Below, in pieces: positions 1-6,090 of a DNA stretch of 11,651 nt. The notes below the pieces were generated by a model that saw only the letters and a list, made by a program, of their open reading frames with translations, did no database searches and was not told the DNA's origin. The position numbers were made by a program, and so were the translations under genes. Location: assembly GCA_007119405.1 (NCBI GenBank), contig SKPT01000250.1, positions 1 through 11,651 on the forward strand, in the 5' to 3' direction. How positions within the stretch are numbered: the first letter of the stretch is position 1; every line of letters begins with the position of its first letter. The stretch is from Phycisphaeraceae bacterium (GTDB lineage: Bacteria; Planctomycetota; Phycisphaerae; Phycisphaerales; Phycisphaeraceae).

Positions 1-1
1 C

Positions 2-34
2 GAGCAGCTCGACTCGACGCGGGCCACGACCTAG
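2..34 (+). other. Possible 3' end of an upstream reading frame, or in-frame stop in the next gene
   Basis: Frame 2 is open from the window edge and reads EQLDSTRATT before a TAG at 32-34. The same frame then continues without another stop into the 143-1408 gene through an Ala/Pro/Thr-rich stretch and a basic WRRPP motif just before a hydrophobic helix. The TAG may be the true end of an upstream gene. It may instead interrupt one longer gene, through a nonsense mutation or sequence error. The window edge prevents a decision. Confidence 0.3.
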
Positions 35-142
35 ACGACCGCCCCGGCAAGCGCCGCCCCGGGCGGCGCGGCGGCAACGCCGGGCCAGGCCCCGCCATGG
101 CGCCGGCCGCCGATCCTGATCGCCGCCTGCTTCGCCCTGGTC

Positions 143-1408
143 GTGATCCTGGGCCTGGCGCTGCTGGCCGGGCAGGATCAGCAGCCGCAGATCGAGCTGG
201 CCGGCGGCGCGACGGTGCGCGGCGAGCAGGCCCAGCTGGCCTTCGCCGGGCGGGTGATCGACCGGCCCGGGGACGCGGTGCTGGTGCTGGAGATCGACGA
301 CGCAAGACGGCGGATCGAGCTGGGCCCCGAGGGCGGGTTCAGCGCCAGCCACCGCCTGGCCCGGCCGGGGCGGCAGGCGGGGCACCTGCGCCTGGGGCGC
401 GGCGAACAACTGCTGGCCGAGGCCCCCATCCGCTTCGAGCGGGTGCCGCCGCAGCACGTGACGCTCGAGCTTCGCACGCGCCCGGCCGCGCCCGGCGCGT
501 CGGTGCGCGTGCGCACGGCCGACGGGCGTGTCCTGGAAGGCACCACCGACGACGCCGGCCGCGCCGCGTTTGAGGCGCGTTACGGCCACTACGACCTGCA
601 AATCGAACATGAGGAGTATCAGCGCTTCACCGCCGAGGGCGAGACCGGGCACGAGCCTGTGCGCACGCTCGAGGCGGAGCTGACGCCGCACCGCCTGCCC
701 GTGCGCATCTCGCTGACGCCGGCGTCCGCGTCGCTGGTGATGCGCCTGGAGCCGCACGGCGAGCCGATCGCCGTCAGCGACGAGATGCAGGAGAACCCGG
801 CGACGTATCACCTTGCCCCGGGGCGTTACAGCTACGTCGCCGACGCCGAGGAGCATCAGCGCCGCACCGGTTACGTGCAGGTCGCCCCGGGGATCACCAA
901 CGAGCTGCGGGTGTCGCTGCCGGCGGTGGTGCAGGCCGCCGAGCCGGAGCCGGAGCCGACGCCGCGCGAGCTCGAGGCGGAGCACTTGGCGTCCCTGGCG
1001 GGCGAGGAGCTGCGCGCGTACCTGGAGCGCAACGCGCCGCTGGCGCAGCTCAGATTCGAGATGATCGACCCGGAGATTGAGCGTTTGCGCGCCCGCGGGC
1101 CGGTGCTCAACGCCCAGGAACTTCGCCGGCTGCGCAGCCGGCTCGAGCCGGTGGCGGGCCGGCTCGATCTTGACGAGCTGCGCGTCGACGCCACGGCCGT
1201 GGCGGCGCGCCTGCAGGAGGATCTGCGCGAAGCCGGGCTCGGCGACGCGCGCGTGCAGGTGCGCGAGCGTACCGGTCAGCCGGGCCAGGTCCTGCACCTG
1301 ACGTACACACGGTCGGATGAGCTGGAGCCGGAGCGGGTGCGTCAGCGTGTGGATCGTTACGTGTTCGAGCCGGAGCTGGTCGTCATCCGCGCCTACGAGC
1401 CTTGGTGA
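143..1408 (+). CDS. Membrane-anchored, beta-rich protein of unknown function
   Basis: I do not recognise a named family. The frame has a hydrophobic helix at its N-terminus (ILGLALLAG here, extending upstream as ILIAACFALVV), followed by a charged, mostly extracytoplasmic-looking body. Residues about 20-110 look like a beta-sandwich. Residues about 110-260 contain segments resembling carboxypeptidase-regulatory or PEGA-type folds (VRVRTADGRVLEGTTDDAGR; a second repeat ending in APGRYSYVADAEEH). An EPEPEPTP linker follows near residue 270, then an Arg/Glu/Leu-rich helical C-terminal part. The GTG at 143 falls within the helix, so it is probably not the real start. After the TAG at 32-34 there is no in-frame ATG, GTG or TTG before 143; only CTG codons at 116 and 137 occur. 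The gene is either longer and interrupted, or starts at a rare codon. It converges on the tad cluster, and no functional link is visible. Coding status is strong because the frame is long and protein-like; function is unknown. Confidence 0.7.
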   Translation: MILGLALLAGQDQQPQIELAGGATVRGEQAQLAFAGRVIDRPGDAVLVLEIDDARRRIELGPEGGFSASHRLARPGRQAGHLRLGRGEQLLAEAPIRFERVPPQHVTLELRTRPAAPGASVRVRTADGRVLEGTTDDAGRAAFEARYGHYDLQIEHEEYQRFTAEGETGHEPVRTLEAELTPHRLPVRISLTPASASLVMRLEPHGEPIAVSDEMQENPATYHLAPGRYSYVADAEEHQRRTGYVQVAPGITNELRVSLPAVVQAAEPEPEPTPRELEAEHLASLAGEELRAYLERNAPLAQLRFEMIDPEIERLRARGPVLNAQELRRLRSRLEPVAGRLDLDELRVDATAVAARLQEDLREAGLGDARVQVRERTGQPGQVLHLTYTRSDELEPERVRQRVDRYVFEPELVVIRAYEPW

Positions 1409-1430
1409 TCGCTGGCAAGCCCAGGGCGGC

Positions 1431-1516
1431 CGGTGCCACGGCTTGACCCGCAGGGCAAGCAGTGCATCCGTCGCGCCTCGCACGGCTTGCCGCTTCGCGG
1501 ACAAGCCGTGGCACCC
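1431..1516. repeat. GGTGCCAC two-hairpin palindromic element, copy 1
   Basis: This 86-nt element has ends GGTGCCACGGCTTG and CAAGCCGTGGCACC in inverted orientation. Each end also folds locally: the left as GCTTG...CCC/GGG...CAAGC, the right as CACGGCTTG-CCGC-ttc-GCGG-CAAGCCGTG. It is closely related to the copies at 2346-2431 and 10089-10174. The right hairpin is almost invariant and the central dozen bases vary. It lies just after the stop codon of the plus-strand gene and could form a terminator-like hairpin for either converging gene. No T-tract follows it. Confidence 0.85.
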
Positions 1517-1532
1517 AACGTGAACTCTGGCT

Positions 1533-1622
1533 GTAGGGTGGGTAGAGCGAAGCGAAACCCACCACGTTGGCCGTGGATTCCCGCCGCAACCGGTGGGTTT
1601 CGCTTCGCTCTACCCACCCTAC
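1533..1622. repeat. GTAG-headed REP pair (BIME-like inverted repeat)
   Basis: Two 31-bp arms, 1533-1563 and 1592-1622, are perfect reverse complements separated by 28 nt. Each unit begins with GTAG followed by a hairpin (GGTGGGT...ACCCACC around AGCGAAGCGAA). GTAG plus an imperfect hairpin is the layout known for REP sequences mobilised by RAYT (TnpA-REP) transposases, and a head-to-head pair is a BIME. No RAYT gene is in the window. The pair lies between converging genes, where it could act on mRNA 3' ends. Confidence 0.8.
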
Positions 1623-1657
1623 ATCAGCGCCGTCACGCGTAAAGTTCACGGCGTTGA

Positions 1658-1670
1658 GTGGCACCCAACG
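1658..1670. repeat. Solo element terminus, direct repeat of 1508-1520
   Basis: The 13-mer GTGGCACCCAACG at 1658-1670 exactly repeats 1508-1520, the right end of the first palindromic element plus its flank. The two copies bracket the REP pair. Short inverted segments CGTGAACT and AGTTCACG also bracket it, just inside. The rest of the convergent intergenic region 1409-1702 holds nothing else I can identify. Confidence 0.6.
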
Positions 1671-1702
1671 CCCGCCTCTGTGGTCATTTCGAATGGTCGG
1701 GA

Positions 1703-2476
1703 TCAGGGGCGGTCGCTGAGCTTCAGCGAACTCTTGACGCTGTCGAGGCAATGGCTGGCGGCGCGGTCGTGCCAGTCGCGGACCGCGTCCTCCAGGCCGA
1801 GCGTGTCGCCGACGAACCCCTCGGCGAGCCCGGCCCAGGTCCAGGGCGGCACGCCGGCGACGGCCGCGTCGACGGTGATGCGCTGCGCCGGCATCAGGCC
1901 CAGGTTGGCCGCCTGGACCTGCATGCGCGTGCGGCGGCGCAGGGTCACCGGCTGCTCGGGCAATCCGGAAATGCTCAGCCAGTGGGGGGGCTGGTAGGTC
2001 TGCTCCCACTGCAGATGAAGCGGCTCGAGGCGCGGGGCGGCCAGGCCCAGGCCCGCGGCCAGGTCCTCCACCTCCTGCAAGGATTCCTCCAGCTCCGGGC
2101 GCTGCCGGGCCAGGCGCAGCAACTGGTCGGTGCTCAGCGGGCTGGGGGCGGCGCGGGCGAAGACACGATGGTGGGCCTCGGCGGTGGTGCGCTGCTGGGC
2201 CAGGCGCAGGTGGCCGGCCCCGACGACGAGGAAAAGGATCAGCGCCAGGATCATGGCGACCTGGAGCAGCTCGATGGCGGCGACGCCGCGGGCATGTTGT
2301 CGCCGGCGGGGCGATTCAGGCTCCGTCCGAAAGCCGCGGCAGTGGGGGTGCCACGGCTTGTCCCGCAGGGCAAGCCGGGCGCTTGTCGCGCGTCGCACGG
2401 CTTGCCGCTTCGCGGTCAAGCCGTGGCACCCACATTTCGGACGGGGCCTAATAGTGGATAAGCGCGTCGAGGCCAT
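1703..2476 (-). CDS. TadE-like pseudopilin, N-terminus built from a palindromic repeat
   Basis: This is the last gene of the tad-type cluster, about 257 aa. Residues 63-87 form the diagnostic segment: RG followed by VAAIE and then a long hydrophobic helix. This matches class III prepilin-like processing after Gly64 with Glu at +5 (Glu69), as in TadE/TadF pseudopilins matured by TadV/CpaA. The rest is a soluble, Arg-rich domain with no motif I recognise. The chosen ATG at 2476 overlaps the end of tadG by 29 nt and has GAGG nine bases upstream. The other in-frame starts (TTG near 2417, GTG near 2396) fall inside the repeat. Residues about 10-53 are encoded by the inverted-repeat block 2319-2448, so the leader is foreign in origin whichever start is used. 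A minor-pilin role is inferred from the family and context. Confidence 0.75.
   Translation of the reverse strand: MASTRLSTIRPRPKCGCHGLTAKRQAVRRATSARLALRDKPWHPHCRGFRTEPESPRRRQHARGVAAIELLQVAMILALILFLVVGAGHLRLAQQRTTAEAHHRVFARAAPSPLSTDQLLRLARQRPELEESLQEVEDLAAGLGLAAPRLEPLHLQWEQTYQPPHWLSISGLPEQPVTLRRRTRMQVQAANLGLMPAQRITVDAAVAGVPPWTWAGLAEGFVGDTLGLEDAVRDWHDRAASHCLDSVKSSLKLSDRP
2319..2448. repeat. Two-hairpin palindromic element, copy 2, inside a longer inverted repeat
   Basis: The core 2346-2431 (86 nt) runs GGGTGCCACGGCTTG...CAAGCCGTGGCACCC with two internal hairpins and closely matches copies 1 and 3. It is enclosed by a further inverted repeat, GGCTCCGTCCGAAA at 2319-2332 and TTTCGGACGGGGCC at 2435-2448 (14 bp, one mismatch). 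That outer pair is not shared with the other copies. The outer right arm ends inside the tadG stop codon (2448-2450). The whole block is open in the tadE-like frame. Confidence 0.85.
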
Positions 2477-3809
2477 CTTGCAGTTCCTCGTATCGCAGGC
2501 CGCCGGCCTCGAAGGCATCACGCAGCCGCTCGTTGTGCTCTAGCGCCGCCTCCAGCGAGAGGCCGGTGGCCAGTCGGGGTTGCCAGTTGAATCCCTGGGT
2601 GCTCCAGACGCGCCAGGGCAGGACGACGCCGGCGCTGGCGTCGATCAGGTCCGCGACGTCCGGCCCCTGGCCCGGCGGAACGTCGTCCAGCTCGTCCGGA
2701 TCGGGGGGGGCGCCGACGCCGGGGACATCGAAGATGGTCTCGGTGGCGCCGATGAGTTGTCCGGCCCAGCCTTCGTTGCCGTTAAAGATCTCGGCCTGGG
2801 CGTAGGCCAGCGGGGTCTGCAACGGTCGGGGGAAGACGCGGCCGGCGAGCGACCGCGGCGTCTGCCGCCGCGGCTGGGCCAGGGCCACGACGCTGAAGTG
2901 CGTCAGCCGGTCCGCCTCGGCGATGGGCAGCATGCCCAGCGGTGAACCGGTTTCCATCGGCCCTTGCTGGGTGACCAGGGGGTGGTTCCAGTCGCCGTAG
3001 CGTGCGGTCACGATCGCCGTGGCCGCGGCGGCGGCGATGCGCCAGCTCAGCACGCCCTTGCCCACGACGACGCTGCGCAGCCGCCAATCGCCGGCCCAGC
3101 CCTGGCTGTCAACCATGACGCGGCGGCCGAGGATCAAGCCGAAAGCCGTCGCGTCCGCCAGGCCACTGGGCTGGCGCACCGGCGGGGTCAGCGGCGCGTG
3201 GGCGGCGTCGGCCGGCCGCGGCGTCGCGAGCACGATGTCGCAGCCGTAGTACTGCTCGATCGCCTGGCGCTGGCGCTCGATGACATCGGGCGTCGCGTCG
3301 ACGACCTGCTGCTGAAATTCGTACAGCCTACGGATGTTGCCCCGATGTGTGCCCGCGTCGAACGTGCTGCCGCCCATCTGGCCCATCGACCTGAAGCTGG
3401 CGTTCATCCCCGGCGTGGCCGCGCCCACGAACGAACCGAGCAGAAACGACTCGTAGGTCGCCGCCCCCAAGCCGACGAGCCCGGCCTTGGCCCAGTGGGC
3501 GATCACCTGCGGCACGGTCAGGGCCACCGCATAGCCCAGGGCCTCGGCCGAGGCGGTGCGGACGATGAGCATGTTGGCGCCGGTGACCAGGTTCGTCGAG
3601 CGCGCGTTCCACCCGGCGGCGCTGTAGGCGGCGGCGTCCGCCGCGAGCTGGGCGCGCATCTTCTCCGACGTGACGTTGCCCGTGTTGAACACCATCGCGA
3701 TCAACGCGACCAGCGCCAGCAACGTGAGCATGAGCAACGTGGCGAAGTGGCCCCGATCGTTGCGGTGCAGGCGCAGCAGCAGTCGTCGCGTCGGTGAGCC
3801 GATCGTCAT
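2448..3809 (-). CDS. TadG-like Flp pilus assembly protein
   Basis: The protein is 453 aa. Its N-terminus has RG (19-20) followed by a single hydrophobic helix (about 22-40), then FNTGNVTSEKMRAQLAADAA and AYSAAGW. This is the typical start of the putative Flp pilus-assembly TadG-like N-terminal domain: membrane anchor, then a polar segment rich in Gln, Ala and Asp. The remaining 390 residues should lie outside the membrane; I see no von Willebrand A MIDAS motif, which some TadG proteins carry. The ATG overlaps the stop of the preceding TadE-like gene as ATGA (3806-3809), which implies translational coupling. TadG proteins are thought to act with TadE and TadF as minor pseudopilins in pilus assembly; that role is carried over from the family. 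The 3' end abuts the palindromic block at 2319-2448. Confidence 0.85.
   Translation of the reverse strand: MTIGSPTRRLLLRLHRNDRGHFATLLMLTLLALVALIAMVFNTGNVTSEKMRAQLAADAAAYSAAGWNARSTNLVTGANMLIVRTASAEALGYAVALTVPQVIAHWAKAGLVGLGAATYESFLLGSFVGAATPGMNASFRSMGQMGGSTFDAGTHRGNIRRLYEFQQQVVDATPDVIERQRQAIEQYYGCDIVLATPRPADAAHAPLTPPVRQPSGLADATAFGLILGRRVMVDSQGWAGDWRLRSVVVGKGVLSWRIAAAAATAIVTARYGDWNHPLVTQQGPMETGSPLGMLPIAEADRLTHFSVVALAQPRRQTPRSLAGRVFPRPLQTPLAYAQAEIFNGNEGWAGQLIGATETIFDVPGVGAPPDPDELDDVPPGQGPDVADLIDASAGVVLPWRVWSTQGFNWQPRLATGLSLEAALEHNERLRDAFEAGGLRYEELQDGLDALIHY
2486..2489 (-). promoter_or_regulatory. Candidate ribosome binding site for the second TadE-like gene
   Basis: GAGG (minus strand) sits nine bases before the ATG at 2476, inside the end of tadG. 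It is the main reason to prefer this start over the TTG and GTG codons inside the repeat. It also encodes tadG residues, so it could be chance. Confidence 0.4.
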
Positions 3810-4705
3810 GGCGCCGCTCCGAGAATCTGGTCAACCGCGCCCGTCTCCAGGGTGAAGTCGCGGCCCGGGGAGCTGTGCAGCAGCGCCGCGCCGCGCATCG
3901 TCAGGAAGCGACCCTGGACGCCGCCGACTGTTTCCATCGCCGGGCTGAGCACGGTCGCGGCCCCGGGCACGGTCAGGCGAAAGTCGTAATCCAGCTCGGC
4001 GCGCAGCGGCAGCGGCGGCGTGACGCGGGCGTTGAGGATCCAACCGAAGCGGCCGGGCGGAGGGTCGGTCCGCCAGCGCGTGGCGTGGTGGGCGTAGGCG
4101 TAGCGGTCGAGCAGTCGGCTGTCGATCCCGTCGCGGTCGGTGGTCCAGCCGGCCTGGGGCCAGAGCCTTTGCAAGGCGGCGACGGCGTCCTGGCCGCGCT
4201 GCGGCGCTTCGACGCCGGTCGCGGGCGGGGAGATCGACGCCAGCGCCATGGCCGCGGCATGCCCGACGTCGGCTTCGCGACCTTCCGGCAGGGAGGTCAC
4301 CGCGGCACGGGCGGCGGCGAAGGCCGCGTAGTTCAGCACCAGGGCGGCGTTGGCGATCAGCGCCAGTTGCACGATCATCGCCACGATGATCAGGAAAATC
4401 GGCAGGGTCAGGATGAACTCGACGGAGGCGGTGGCCTCGTCGCCGCGCACCCGCCGAAGCATCGCCGCCGGGCTGAGGCTTCGCCGCGCCGCGAGCATCA
4501 CCAGGCGGCACAGCAGCACCGCCAGGGCGGCGAACAGCACCCAGAAGGCCCAGGGCAAAGACACCGGCAGCACGCCGGCGGTGCTGGCCTCAACCACGAG
4601 AGCGTCGCCGAGCATCAGCGCGGCGTAGGCGCCCAGGGCCACGGCCGCGAGGCCCGCGTCGACCATCCAACGCAGGCGATGATGAGTCGGGATGCGCCGG
4701 TGCAA
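3806..4705 (-). CDS. TadE-like protein with two extra N-terminal membrane helices
   Basis: The protein is 299 aa. The TadE-like segment lies at residues 87-136: RGDEATASVEF (Glu96), a hydrophobic helix to about 120, then Asn/Ala-rich NYAAFAAARAAV, the standard TadE family pattern. Before it come two predicted membrane helices at about 15-38 and 49-73, so the pseudopilin segment is the third helix rather than an N-terminal leader. The C-terminal 160 residues look like a beta-rich extracytoplasmic domain. The start is TTG, chosen for an AGGAG eight bases upstream; the next in-frame ATG (residue 14) would remove part of the first helix's flank. The gene lies 53 nt after the prepilin peptidase gene and overlaps tadG by 4 nt. 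Family assignment is confident; the effect of the extra helices is unknown. Confidence 0.82.
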   Translation of the reverse strand: MHRRIPTHHRLRWMVDAGLAAVALGAYAALMLGDALVVEASTAGVLPVSLPWAFWVLFAALAVLLCRLVMLAARRSLSPAAMLRRVRGDEATASVEFILTLPIFLIIVAMIVQLALIANAALVLNYAAFAAARAAVTSLPEGREADVGHAAAMALASISPPATGVEAPQRGQDAVAALQRLWPQAGWTTDRDGIDSRLLDRYAYAHHATRWRTDPPPGRFGWILNARVTPPLPLRAELDYDFRLTVPGAATVLSPAMETVGGVQGRFLTMRGAALLHSSPGRDFTLETGAVDQILGAAP

Positions 4706-4713
4706 GGCTTATG

Positions 4714-4718
4714 CTCCT
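4714..4718 (-). promoter_or_regulatory. Ribosome binding site supporting a TTG start
   Basis: AGGAG on the minus strand lies eight bases before the TTG at 4705-4703. This spacing supports the non-ATG start of the three-helix TadE-like gene. Confidence 0.6.
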
Positions 4719-4758
4719 GAGAACCGGGGCCAATATCCGGGCGACGCGGCAAGGGCGT

Positions 4759-5463
4759 TCAGATCGGCGGCGGGGCGAACTGGCTGGCGATCAGCCCGAT
4801 GAGCACGGGGATGGCCAGGGGCACGTGCCGCTGGCGTCCGGTGGCCAGAACCCGCCGGCCGGTGGTGCGCAGCAGGAGCATGGCCCAGGCCAGCTCATGC
4901 AGTGTCGCGGTCAGCCGGCCGCGCCAGATCAGATCGGCCAGGGCGAAGAGGACGGCGGCGAGCAGGGCGTAAACGAGCACCGCGAAGGCCGCGCCGAAGC
5001 CCAGCAGGGCGCCGAGGGCGGCCAGGAGCTTCATGTCCCCGCCGCCCATGCCCCCGGCGTAGAGGCAGATCAGGCCGATCGCGCCGCACACGGCCAGGCC
5101 CAGCAGGGATGAGGCGATGCCCGGGGCCCCGGCCCACTGGCCGATGAGCTGGATGTCGCCGGCCCAGCCCAGCGACACCAGGCCGTTGACCGCCAGGCCG
5201 AGCAGGATCGCGGTGTAGGTCAGTTGGTTGGGGATGCGCCAGGTCGCGGCGTCGAACCAGCTCGCCACCGCGCACAGGCCGACGGTCGCCAGCAGCAGGA
5301 ACAGCCCTTCGTCAGGCCGACCCAGGGCGATCTGGAGCGTGGAGGCGAGCACGGCGCTGCCGGCCAGCAGCAGCACCCAGACGCTGAGCCAGGCGACACC
5401 CGGGCGCGGCGCCGCCTGGGCGGTCGCTGGTTCGGCGCGGCCCGTCGGCGACTCTTGTCCCAT
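4759..5463 (-). CDS. Prepilin peptidase, TadV/CpaA type (A24 aspartic protease)
   Basis: The protein is 234 aa, an inner-membrane aspartic protease that cuts the leader from Flp prepilins and TadE/F pseudopilins. Both expected catalytic regions are present. Asp71 lies in ASWFDAATWRIPNQL (the D-x3-IPN type motif after the first helices). Asp143 lies in GMGGGDMKLLAALG (the GGGD-x-K motif of type IV prepilin peptidases). Six or so hydrophobic helices surround them. There is no N-terminal zinc-binding methylase domain, as expected for the short TadV/CpaA form. A proline/alanine-rich N-terminal tail of about 20 residues precedes the first helix. The ATG at 5463 has AGGA six bases upstream. The gene follows the two pilin genes after a 106-nt gap in which I see no signal. 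Substrates are likely the two Flp-like proteins encoded just upstream and perhaps the TadE-like protein at 1703-2476. Confidence 0.92.
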   Translation of the reverse strand: MGQESPTGRAEPATAQAAPRPGVAWLSVWVLLLAGSAVLASTLQIALGRPDEGLFLLLATVGLCAVASWFDAATWRIPNQLTYTAILLGLAVNGLVSLGWAGDIQLIGQWAGAPGIASSLLGLAVCGAIGLICLYAGGMGGGDMKLLAALGALLGFGAAFAVLVYALLAAVLFALADLIWRGRLTATLHELAWAMLLLRTTGRRVLATGRQRHVPLAIPVLIGLIASQFAPPPI

Positions 5464-5569
5464 GGTGGTTCCTGCCCGGCGTACGAGAATCCACAAGCGG
5501 TGCTGGCCCCTTGACGAATGGCGTAACGCAGCGGCGCGCAAGGTCAGGCAAGCCAACATCGGCGGGCCA

Positions 5570-5842
5570 TCACATTTCAAATGCCGGGCCACCGCCGCCG
5601 CCGCCACCAACGCCGCCGGAATCCTGCTGCCAGGGGCGCTCCTGCTCCTGCTCGCCGCCGCCGCCTTCCTGGTGGAGCTGCCCCGCCTGCGTGTCGAACC
5701 AGCCCATGATCGTGTCGCGGAAGAACACGAGCACGATGATGATGGGCAGGGCGATCAGCGCCACCAGCAGGATCTTCTCGACCGACATGGCGCCGGCCTC
5801 GTCGTCGTGAAGCCGTTTCAGGGCCCGGGTCAATGCGCTCAT
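5570..5842 (-). CDS. Flp-type pilin with Gly/Gln-rich C-terminal tail
   Basis: The protein is 90 aa. A short basic leader (MSALTRALKRLHDDEAG) is followed by AMSVEKILLVALIALPIII, a hydrophobic helix. The predicted cut is after Gly17, giving Glu at +5 as in Flp prepilins; the usual Tyr at +6 is Lys here. The mature protein keeps about 30 residues of helix, then FFRDTIMGWFD, then a tail of Gly, Gln and Glu with a seven-Gly run (about residues 59-86). The ATG at 5842 has AAGGAGG five bases upstream, the strongest ribosome site in the cluster, as suits an abundant pilin. It lies 62 nt after the other small pilin gene. Major pilin is the likely role; the tail is unusual for Flp pilins, which mostly end soon after the helix. 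Confidence 0.85.
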   Translation of the reverse strand: MSALTRALKRLHDDEAGAMSVEKILLVALIALPIIIVLVFFRDTIMGWFDTQAGQLHQEGGGGEQEQERPWQQDSGGVGGGGGGGPAFEM

Positions 5843-5904
5843 GACAGCCTCCTTCGCCCGGTATCGACGTGCATTCCCGCAAAGGCGGCGGCCGCGTGGC
5901 CCCC

Positions 5905-6090
5905 CTATGCGAACGGCAGGGCCAGTATATCGGCGATCCGATAGCTGTAAACCCGAATCATCCACAGAAAAAGCGGCAGCATCAGCCCCAGGGGCAGGGC
6001 GACCAGGGCCATGATCAGCAGATACTCGGTCGACAGCGCGGCGCGTCGATCGGCGTGCAGGCGGCGCAGGGCCCGGCTCAGGCTGGTCAT
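5905..6090 (-). CDS. Small Flp-like pilin
   Basis: The protein is 61 aa. The leader MTSLSRALRRLHADRRA is followed by ALSTEYLLIMALVALPLGL and a long hydrophobic stretch. Glu-Tyr in the STEYLL context matches the Flp pilin signature, with Glu at +5 if cleavage occurs after Ala17. That -1 residue is usually Gly, so cleavage may be altered or absent. The leader closely resembles that of the neighbouring pilin (SALTRALKRLHDD versus SLSRALRRLHADR), which suggests an old duplication. The start codon overlaps the cpaF stop as ATGA (6087-6090). It may be a minor pilin or a second major pilin. Confidence 0.8.
   Translation of the reverse strand: MTSLSRALRRLHADRRAALSTEYLLIMALVALPLGLMLPLFLWMIRVYSYRIADILALPFA

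Noticed and set aside
97..573. Plus-strand frame starting at an ATG at 97
   Set aside because: Its translation is an Arg/Gly/Ala/Pro-rich string typical of an off-frame reading in GC-rich DNA; the overlapping frame that includes 143-1408 has a membrane helix and protein-like composition.
1383..2009. Minus-strand open frame spanning the repeats and part of the second TadE-like gene
   Set aside because: It reads through the palindromic element and the REP pair in one frame and through the TadE-like gene in the wrong frame; no protein-like segment of its own.
2964..3797. Long plus-strand open frame opposite tadG
   Set aside because: Low-complexity Arg/Gly/His/Gln-rich translation with no motifs, antisense to a convincing TadG-like gene. 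Similar shadows opposite the TadE-like gene (3794-4720) and cpaF (6150-7301) are rejected for the same reason.
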